This document shows, one piece after another, positions 43,621-49,059 of a stretch of DNA of 49,059 nucleotides; the stretch's first letter is position 1; each line of letters begins with the position of its first letter. The stretch is from positions 1 through 49,059 of the forward strand of contig JAFGOZ010000484.1 of assembly GCA_016926235.1 (NCBI GenBank), given 5' to 3'. Position numbers and translations under genes: made by a program. The DNA comes from Bacteroidales bacterium (GTDB lineage: Bacteria > Bacteroidota > Bacteroidia > Bacteroidales > UBA10428). The notes beneath the pieces are model-generated. The model was given only the letters and a program-made list of their open reading frames with translations. It searched no databases and was not told where the DNA came from.

Positions 43621-44385
43621 CTATAAATTTATGTTTTTTTGTATTGATTTTTCATATCCTTCATTTCTCTTAAGATGTTGATTAATCATTTTAATCTCGG
43701 GATACAACTCAAGAGCCTTAACATACTCAAGCCAAGGTTTCTCAGGTCCGATTAATTCCACTAATTTTTCAATTGCACAAAAATCTTCTAATGTGTCAAC
43801 TGTCAATCTGAATTCTGAATAGTCTTTGTCATTTATAACACAATCTGAACTAAACAGGTTTCCTCCATTATATGTTGAGTTTTTCCAAATATATGGTGTA
43901 ACATGTTCTAATTCTGAAATGAGGTGAGCTTCTTTCAGTGCTCTTTTCAAAACGGTAAATTTAAATACCTCAGTATCTATACCATCAGGAAATGTTGGAC
44001 GCAATGTATTTGATACATAATCAAAGTCTCTTGATAAAGCATGTTGAATTATGCGGTCAATTTCGTCAGGATCAATCAATGGACAATCAGAAGTTAAACG
44101 TACTATCCAATCTGGATCTTCAGGTAATGCGGTTTTATAAAATCGCTCAAGCACATTATTGATAGAACCTTTATAAACTTCAATTCCTAATTTTGTACAT
44201 ATTGCGACTATCTTCTCAGCATCTGGTTCTGTTGTTGTAGCTACCTTTATCTTTGTAATTAATTTTGATCTGAGAATCCGTTTTAGATGAATTTCTAGCA
44301 ATGATTCACCATGGATTTCTTTAAGTATTTTTTCAGGCAATCGTGTAGAGCCTATTCTCGCCTGCGTAATAGCAAGTATCATCAT
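43621..44385 (-). CDS. SpsF-family cytidylyltransferase (candidate CMP-nonulosonate synthetase)
   Basis: 254-aa nucleotidyltransferase of the SpsF (COG1861) group. The N-terminal nucleotide-binding motif ITQARIGSTRLPEKIL (about 6-21) is followed by RLTSDCPLIDPDEIDRII, SNTLRPTFPDGIDTEVF and EFRLTVDTLEDF. It is the only CMP-sugar-synthetase-like gene in the locus. By elimination it is the candidate for making CMP-pseudaminic acid in place of the NeuA-like PseF of classical loci; activity on another sugar is possible. It is closely spaced (2-4 bp) with genes on both sides. Confidence 0.85.
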   Translation of the reverse strand: MMILAITQARIGSTRLPEKILKEIHGESLLEIHLKRILRSKLITKIKVATTTEPDAEKIVAICTKLGIEVYKGSINNVLERFYKTALPEDPDWIVRLTSDCPLIDPDEIDRIIQHALSRDFDYVSNTLRPTFPDGIDTEVFKFTVLKRALKEAHLISELEHVTPYIWKNSTYNGGNLFSSDCVINDKDYSEFRLTVDTLEDFCAIEKLVELIGPEKPWLEYVKALELYPEIKMINQHLKRNEGYEKSIQKNINL

Positions 44386-44389
44386 TTAG

Positions 44390-45289
44390 CTAATTCCAAT
44401 TCTTTGGATAAAGTAATTCAGTCTCGTGTACCACTATTTTATTTATAGTATCTAAAATGTCCGAATGAAGATTAAATCCAACAATTTCTAAATTTTTTTT
44501 AAGATGAGCCAGATTATCGACCCCAATTATAACATGATCAATCTCTGGCTGTTGAATAGCATAAGAAAGAGCTAAAGTTTCAATTGATATGCCACTTTGT
44601 TTTGATAGTTTATTAATCTTAAACAAATAAGGTATTAACGGCGCCAATTTAGTAGGAATATCGTTTAAAGTCTTGAAAAACAAACCCTGCAAAAAAACTG
44701 ATCTAACCTGGAGCTCTTTCCCCTTATCCTTCCCATATTTCATTAAATTCCCCCTTTTTGACCGATTATCGAGCAGGTTAAACGGAAATTGAATAACATC
44801 AATTATTTCAGAATTGATAGCGGATTTTAGTTCATCATTATTATAAACTGATAAGCCAATCTTGGTAATTTTTCCATCCTTTTTCAAAATCTCAAGTTCC
44901 TTCTGTAATGAGGGAAATTTTATGAAATCGTTATATCTATGATAGAAATAGACGTTTAAATGATTTATTTTAAGTTTCGCTAATGATCCGGCAATTTGCA
45001 AAGGAAGAGGAACCCCATCCCATATAAACTTAGAATTAATTAAGAACTTCCCCGGAAATCTAGCATTGAATTTTCCAATAATCTTTGAAGCATTTCCATA
45101 AGCATCTGCAGTGTCCACAAAGTTTATACCATGATTTTGTGCATAAATAAGTATTTCAAATACTTTTTCCTGGGAGGGCATTCCAAATTCATTATTAATT
45201 CCATAATCCAAGCCGAACTGAGTTGTCCCGAGGATGATTTTTTTCTGATTCATTACATTACTATTACTACTAAAGTTATTTCCGTTCAA
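44390..45289 (-). CDS. Aldo/keto reductase family protein
   Basis: 299-aa (beta/alpha)8 oxidoreductase. KIILGTTQFGLDYGINNE is the start of the barrel, with NFVDTADAYGNASKIIG (catalytic Asp and Tyr), LINSKFIWD (Lys) and LNVYFYHRYND (His). VIQFPFNLLDNR follows. The NADPH-binding end is degenerate relative to classical members. The first 12 residues (MNGNNFSSNSNV) look non-homologous; ATG at 45253 (MNQKKIILG) may be the true start and would remove the 14-bp overlap with the GNAT gene. Similar reductases occur beside SpsF-like and class III aminotransferase genes, so it likely reduces a keto intermediate of a sugar. Confidence 0.86.
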   Translation of the reverse strand: MNGNNFSSNSNVMNQKKIILGTTQFGLDYGINNEFGMPSQEKVFEILIYAQNHGINFVDTADAYGNASKIIGKFNARFPGKFLINSKFIWDGVPLPLQIAGSLAKLKINHLNVYFYHRYNDFIKFPSLQKELEILKKDGKITKIGLSVYNNDELKSAINSEIIDVIQFPFNLLDNRSKRGNLMKYGKDKGKELQVRSVFLQGLFFKTLNDIPTKLAPLIPYLFKINKLSKQSGISIETLALSYAIQQPEIDHVIIGVDNLAHLKKNLEIVGFNLHSDILDTINKIVVHETELLYPKNWN

Positions 45290-45803
45290 TTAATTTTTCA
45301 ACAATTATTACATCAATATATTCACCATTAAAGAAAACATGTTTTTCAAAACGACCAACTTCACGCCAACCACATTTTTGAGTCATTTTGAATGAACCAA
45401 AGTTATTGGCATAGATTCCGCCCCAGATTTTATTAAGATTCAGATCTTTAAAAGCAATTTTTTCAATAAGCATGAGCACTTCTGACCCAACACCTTTAGT
45501 CCAGTTATCTTTTTTACCAATCGCCAAACCTATATCACAATATCTATGTATTGGATGAATGTTCCCTATTTTTACATTTCCAATATGTGTATTGTCTGAT
45601 AATAGAAAAACACCGAAAAGATAATTATTCCGATCCCTTATAAGGGAATCAATATATTCGAGTGAGCTTTTGTGTGTATGTGTTTGCCATTTACTTTCGA
45701 GATACTGAGTAACTTCAGGATCATTCATCCAATTTACATAAGCATCAGTAACATCTTCTGGAGTTAAGAGTCTTATATAGACTTGTTTTCCAACTGCTTT
45801 CAT
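45276..45803 (-). CDS. GNAT N-acetyltransferase, PseH-like
   Basis: 175-aa GNAT-fold enzyme. YIRLLTPEDVTDAYVNWMNDPEVTQYLESK is the RimJ/RimL-like opening, HIGNVKIGNIHPIHRYCDIGLAIG the central strands, and KDNWTKGVGSEVLMLIEK (about 97-114) the acetyl-CoA loop, followed by GSFKMTQKCGWREVG. Position right after PseC suits the PseH step (acetylation of the C4 amine of the UDP-sugar). The PseG fusion has a second GNAT domain, so assignment between the two is uncertain. It starts 6 bp after pseC. Confidence 0.82.
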   Translation of the reverse strand: MKAVGKQVYIRLLTPEDVTDAYVNWMNDPEVTQYLESKWQTHTHKSSLEYIDSLIRDRNNYLFGVFLLSDNTHIGNVKIGNIHPIHRYCDIGLAIGKKDNWTKGVGSEVLMLIEKIAFKDLNLNKIWGGIYANNFGSFKMTQKCGWREVGRFEKHVFFNGEYIDVIIVEKLIERK

Positions 45804-45809
45804 AGGTTA

Positions 45810-46988
45810 CTATAAATAATTATACTTTGTTGAATAAAATTCCTCAATTTTCTCTATAACAAATAACTGTTCTTCTAACTTTAACGTTGGGTATATGGGT
45901 AAACTTAGACAATGATTATAATAATTTTCCGCATGAGGTAGATCTTTTTCCTTCCATCCAAATTGTTTATAATATGGCATCAAATGCACGGGAATGTAAT
46001 GAACTTGCGCAATGATGTTGTGACCTCTAAGATGTTTTATCAATTCATTTCGGTTTTGAAATTCAACTACATAAAGATGATAAGCATGACCCTTGATGAT
46101 ACCTGTTTGTTTTATAATAAAGGATTTTCCATGAAATGCCTTTTCATAAACTGAAGCGATTTCTTTTCTCCTTATAAGACCATTCTCAGCACGTTTGAGT
46201 TGACTATTGCCAAGCGCAGCTTGGAAATCCGTAATACGATAATTATAACCTAGTTCCTGCATCTCATAATACCATATCCCGTGATTATTATGCATTAAAT
46301 CAGGTATTTGCTGAATACCATGTGAGCGTAAGTTCTGTAATTTATGGTATAATATTTCATTATTGGTTGTAATCATTCCACCTTCGCCAGCAGCGATATG
46401 TTTTACAGGGTGAAAAGAAAATATAGCCAAGTCTGCATATTTTCCATCGCCGCAGTTATGTTTTACCCCCTCTGAATCAATAAAATATCCTCCCGGGGCA
46501 TGACAAGCATCTTCAATAATCCAGAGGTCATATTCTTCAGCTATTTTTCTGAAAGCCTCAAGATCAATAGGTAGGCCTGCGAAATCTACAGGAATAATAC
46601 CTTTAAAAGTTCCTTTTTCTTCTGATTCAAGAAGTTTCTTTACTTCATTTATATCCAGCAAGTAGGTTTCGGGATCAATATCTGCAAAAATAACGTCTCC
46701 TCCACAATATTTTATACAGTTAGCTGAAGCAGCAAAAGTTATTGGTGTTGTAATGACCTTATCGCCTGGTTTAACATTCATTACCATAGCCGAGAGGTGA
46801 AGTGCTGCAGTGCCATTTGATACGGCAATGGCATATTTCACTCCTATATATCGAGCAAATGCTGCCTCAAACTCTTTTATTTTTGGACCTTGAGTAAGCC
46901 AGTCAGATTTTAACACTTCAACAACAGCGTCAATATCTTCCTGCGTTATGTTTTGACGGCCGTAGGGAATTCTATGATGCATTTTCAA
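45810..46988 (-). CDS. pseC: PseC: UDP-4-keto-sugar aminotransferase
   Basis: 392-aa DegT/DnrJ/EryC1-type PLP enzyme. It has YGRQNITQEDIDAVVEVLKSDWLTQGPKIKEFE at the start, AVSNGTAALHLSAM, TTPITFAASANCIKYCGGDV (typical of PseC), IIEDACHAPGG (Asp160) and FSFHPVKHIAAGEGG with the PLP-binding Lys196. It converts the PseB product into UDP-4-amino-4,6-dideoxy-N-acetyl-beta-L-altrosamine with glutamate as donor. It overlaps pseB by 4 bp, so the two are coupled. Confidence 0.94.
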   Translation of the reverse strand: MKMHHRIPYGRQNITQEDIDAVVEVLKSDWLTQGPKIKEFEAAFARYIGVKYAIAVSNGTAALHLSAMVMNVKPGDKVITTPITFAASANCIKYCGGDVIFADIDPETYLLDINEVKKLLESEEKGTFKGIIPVDFAGLPIDLEAFRKIAEEYDLWIIEDACHAPGGYFIDSEGVKHNCGDGKYADLAIFSFHPVKHIAAGEGGMITTNNEILYHKLQNLRSHGIQQIPDLMHNNHGIWYYEMQELGYNYRITDFQAALGNSQLKRAENGLIRRKEIASVYEKAFHGKSFIIKQTGIIKGHAYHLYVVEFQNRNELIKHLRGHNIIAQVHYIPVHLMPYYKQFGWKEKDLPHAENYYNHCLSLPIYPTLKLEEQLFVIEKIEEFYSTKYNYL

Positions 46989-47995
46989 GATGGGATGAAA
47001 TTTGGATCCACATATGTTTTTATCAGTTCTCTCATCTCTTCAACACTTACCCATTCATTGTTCTCACAAGAATTGTAACGAAAGCCGGGTTCTACCTCTT
47101 TTGCATTATAATGATTGATATATCTTATCCTATCAGATCCTGAAGGCAGAATTGCATAATATTTTCCTATATCAATTGTAGTATTAGAATCACTTTCTGT
47201 AATCATTTCTTCATGCAATTTTTCTCCGGGCCTGATACCTACATATTCAATTTTGGCATTTGGAGCAATAGCTTTTGCAACAGTCATTATTCTGTAAGAT
47301 GGAATTTTTGGTACAAAGAGTTCTCCTCCAAGTGAATTCTCAATAGCCCATATTACCATTTCGACACCGTCTTCAAGAGAAATGTTAAACCTGGTCATAT
47401 CCTTATGAGTTATAGGAATGGCCCCTCCGTTCTTGGCTTTATTTAGAAAGAATGGTATCACTGATCCTCTTGAACCCATCACGTTACCATATCTTACTAC
47501 GGCAAATTTTAAATCTCTTATTCCTTTTATATTATTTGCTGCAATAAATAACTTATCTGAAACTAACTTTGTGGCGCCATAAAGATTAATTGGTGCCGCA
47601 GCCTTATCAGTCGAAAGAGCAATGACTATTTTTACTTGCGAGCTCAAAGAAGCATCTATAATATTCTGTGCTCCCCCTATATTTGTTTTGATAAATTCAT
47701 CAGGATTATACTCCGCCGCAGGAACTTGCTTCAAGGCTGCGGCATGAATGATAATATCTATACCTTCACAAGCTCTTTTGAAACGTTGGCCATCTCTTAC
47801 ATCTCCAATAAAAAAACGTATTTGTGGAAATAAATTGGAGGGATATAACTGGGCCATTTCATATTGCTTTAACTCATCTCGTGAATATATAACCAGACGT
47901 TTTAACTCTGGATAACGCTTTAGAATTAATTCCGTGAATTTCCTTCCAAATGAACCAGTTCCTCCTGTAATAAGTATTGATTTGTAATTTAACAT
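46985..47995 (-). CDS. pseB: PseB: UDP-GlcNAc-inverting 4,6-dehydratase
   Basis: 336-aa short-chain dehydratase/epimerase. The NAD(P)-binding motif ITGGTGSFGRKF spans about 9-20. VIYSRDELKQYEM, FFIGDVRDGQRFKRA and HAAALKQVPAAEYNPDEFIKTNI are PseB/FlaA1 signatures. ALSTDKAAAPINLYGATK has the Asp130-Lys131 and Tyr139/Lys143 catalytic groups. It performs the first committed step, UDP-GlcNAc to UDP-2-acetamido-2,6-dideoxy-beta-L-arabino-hexos-4-ulose. It is the first gene of the long glycan operon. A TACATTTG box lies about 145 bp upstream. Confidence 0.95.
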   Translation of the reverse strand: MLNYKSILITGGTGSFGRKFTELILKRYPELKRLVIYSRDELKQYEMAQLYPSNLFPQIRFFIGDVRDGQRFKRACEGIDIIIHAAALKQVPAAEYNPDEFIKTNIGGAQNIIDASLSSQVKIVIALSTDKAAAPINLYGATKLVSDKLFIAANNIKGIRDLKFAVVRYGNVMGSRGSVIPFFLNKAKNGGAIPITHKDMTRFNISLEDGVEMVIWAIENSLGGELFVPKIPSYRIMTVAKAIAPNAKIEYVGIRPGEKLHEEMITESDSNTTIDIGKYYAILPSGSDRIRYINHYNAKEVEPGFRYNSCENNEWVSVEEMRELIKTYVDPNFIPS

Positions 47996-48139
47996 TATTT
48001 GATAAATTTTTGTTAAGTCAGTAAAACATTATGTTTTAATCATATTATATGTAATGTTTTGGGTTCATATGGTTGATTCCTAATGAAGTGGAAATTTATC
48101 ATTAAATTAAAAAATAAACTACAAAAAAGTCATAATACG

Positions 48140-48147
48140 CAAATGTA
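48140..48147 (-). promoter_or_regulatory. Candidate -7 box (TACATTTG) of the glycan operon
   Basis: Exact TAnnTTTG match on the minus strand about 145 bp before the pseB start. No TTTG is seen at about 19 bp upstream, so an activator or an alternative -33 would be needed. The long 5' leader leaves room for regulation. Confidence 0.45.
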
Positions 48148-48232
48148 ATTGGTCACTTCTTCCTACAGCTTCGCCCTGTCAGTCACATTGCAGTGTGTCT
48201 GATCAGGATCAGGTGTATGTTATTCTGCAGGG

Positions 48233-48252
48233 GTTTCAGCATTAGCTGAAAC
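48233..48252 (-). terminator. Hairpin downstream of the winged-helix gene
   Basis: Perfect 8-bp stem GTTTCAGC/GCTGAAAC with a 4-nt loop, about 17 bp after the regulator stop. No T-tract follows on the minus strand, so termination is only a possibility. Confidence 0.3.
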
Positions 48253-48269
48253 GGACTGCCAATATTGCC

Positions 48270-48848
48270 TCATCCTTTCGCCGGGGCGGGATGATGGGAT
48301 ACTATTTTACTGTCCTCGTTGCTCCATAAAGGCAGGAGGTCAGACAGTTTCATTTTCAACAGATAGTTCTCCGCTTCACCGGGCTCCAGCACAATATAGC
48401 TGACTTTACGGCCGGAAAGGCCTTCAGCCTGGATCACCTTGCGGGTCAGGTATTCCCGGTCGATGTCGGCGCCAACGATGATCAGCTCAATTACCGGGCT
48501 GTCTTTACCGCGGGCAAAATCGCCGGTGAGGTAAATGCTTTGCAGCAGTCCCATGCGGTGGATCACCTTTTCGATCACCAGGTCGATACCCGACTCCTTC
48601 ATGATCAGATTGTGAATATCCCTGAACAACGGGTGCTTTACATTGGCCTGGTATACTTTTTTATTGCCATCGCGGATGGCATCCAGCAACCCCGCTTCCT
48701 CAAACCGGTTCAGCTCCACCCGGATCGAATTGGAGGATTCCCCGAATTCGGTCTCCAGTCCGCGGAGGTGGGCTTTGGTGCGGCTGTTGAGGAAAAACTT
48801 CATCAACAGCTTAACACGGGTTTGGGAAGTTATGAGGGTTTGGATCAT
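48270..48848 (-). CDS. Winged-helix (ArsR-like) regulator with nucleotidyltransferase-like C-domain
   Basis: 192-aa protein. Residues about 1-75 form a winged helix (TSQTRVKLLMKFFLN, LRGLETEFGESSNSIRVELNRFEEAGLLDAIRDGNKKVYQAN). The rest resembles a minimal nucleotidyltransferase fold: SIYLTGDFARGKDSPVIELIIVGADID matches the G-xx-A-R-G-xx-S-x-x-D pattern, but the metal-binding Asp pair seems reduced to Glu. It may therefore be a sensor domain, not an enzyme. Similar proteins sit beside surface-polysaccharide loci in Bacteroidota. It lies directly upstream of the glycan operon in the same direction. A palindrome covers its own promoter, so autoregulation is likely. It is GC-richer than the locus. 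Confidence 0.82.
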   Translation of the reverse strand: MIQTLITSQTRVKLLMKFFLNSRTKAHLRGLETEFGESSNSIRVELNRFEEAGLLDAIRDGNKKVYQANVKHPLFRDIHNLIMKESGIDLVIEKVIHRMGLLQSIYLTGDFARGKDSPVIELIIVGADIDREYLTRKVIQAEGLSGRKVSYIVLEPGEAENYLLKMKLSDLLPLWSNEDSKIVSHHPAPAKG

Positions 48849-48866
48849 GGTTTTATAAACGGGGAA

Positions 48867-48904
48867 TGAGTAATAAAATTACTCAATAATTATTAGAGTG
48901 CAAA
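48867..48904 (-). promoter_or_regulatory. Promoter with overlapping palindromic operator of the winged-helix gene
   Basis: On the minus strand TTTG (48901-48904) is followed after exactly 19 bp by TAATTTTA (48874-48881, 7 of 8 to TAnnTTTG). The -7 box is embedded in the perfect 19-bp palindrome TGAGTAATAAAATTACTCA at 48867-48885, which ends 18 bp before the ATG. A dimeric repressor bound there would block the promoter, and the winged-helix protein itself is the obvious candidate. Confidence 0.65.
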
Positions 48905-48928
48905 TATTTTTATATTTTTTTTAGTTTG

Positions 48929-49059
48929 AGCGGGAGAGGGGGAGAGGGGGAGAGGGGGGGATGGGGAGAGGGGGAGACAAGGAGACAAGGAGACAAGGAG
49001 ACAAGGAGACAAGGAGACAAGGAGACAAGGAGACAAGGAGACAAGGAGACAAGGAGACA
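48929..49059. repeat. GAGAGGGG and GGAGACAA tandem arrays at the window edge
   Basis: About five GAGAGGGG units (one variant GGGATGGGG) followed by at least ten GGAGACAA units that continue to the last base. The same two units occur in the opposite order at 21660-21733. The array is cut by the window edge, so its full length is unknown. Confidence 0.9.

Larger units (their letters stand above)
47996..48269. other. Leader region of the glycan locus
   Basis: About 270 bp between pseB and the winged-helix regulator, with no gene. The half next to pseB is AT-rich; the half next to the regulator is GC-richer, marking the composition boundary of the locus at about 48.15 kb. It holds a promoter box and a hairpin, listed separately. 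Confidence 0.6.

Overview
The window looks like a chromosomal segment of a Bacteroidota bacterium, probably of the Bacteroidales/Marinilabiliales type. The evidence is a type IX secretion (T9SS) C-terminal sorting domain on a beta-helix/PKD protein (5490-7619), several lipobox-bearing lipoproteins, a Wzi-like outer-membrane barrel ending in Phe, promoter-like TAnnTTTG boxes, and gene families typical of that phylum. No rRNA or tRNA gene, CRISPR array, integrase or transposase was seen.

Layout. (1) 1-11.6 kb is a mixed accessory region: an MmcQ/YjbR protein, a 725-aa lipoprotein, an AbiEii-type nucleotidyltransferase with its partner, a TIM-barrel glycosidase-like lipoprotein, the T9SS cargo protein, the Wzi-like porin, a collapsed ADP-ribosyltransferase-like toxin with its intact small upstream partner, and a hypothetical lipoprotein. 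(2) 12.2-21.7 kb is a two-gene unit encoding giant proteins (1766 and 1367 aa) that I cannot assign to any described system. It is bracketed by two related composite simple-sequence repeats in the same orientation. (3) 22.0-22.7 kb is a ParE/RelE-type toxin-antitoxin pair preceded by four tandem 32-bp palindromic repeats. (4) 22.9-24.6 kb holds a DEAD-box helicase and a VanZ-like membrane protein. (5) 24.65-48.0 kb is a long, visibly AT-rich surface-glycan locus, all on the minus strand and densely packed. (6) 48.3-48.85 kb is a winged-helix regulator with a palindromic operator over its own promoter, followed by simple repeats to the window edge.

The glycan locus reads, in transcription order: PseB, PseC, GNAT (PseH-like), aldo/keto reductase, SpsF-family cytidylyltransferase, class III aminotransferase, PseG fused to a second GNAT, and PseI. 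This accounts for synthesis of an activated pseudaminic-acid-type nonulosonic sugar. Next come an acyl carrier protein, a KAS III (FabH-like) synthase, an AAC(3)-family N-acyltransferase and a DUF4910 peptidase-like protein. A methyltransferase, two PaaK/CapK adenylate-forming enzymes, a GT52-like transferase, a Wzx flippase, a GT4 transferase, a Wzy-like polymerase/ligase and two DUF354 paralogs complete it. I infer a Wzx/Wzy-type O-antigen or capsule in which a nonulosonate or another amino sugar receives an unusual acyl group made or carried on the dedicated ACP. Initiating phosphoglycosyltransferase and outer-membrane export genes are not in the window.

The intergenic DNA is itself notable. 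Several families of mosaic repeats (a CAACCTC-TAC-GAGGTTG palindrome element, a TGCGAGAAA-rich element with a GC-rich core, and 7-9-bp simple tandem arrays) sit repeatedly against the 3' ends of minus-strand genes. In one case they appear to encode the C-terminal tail of the helicase.
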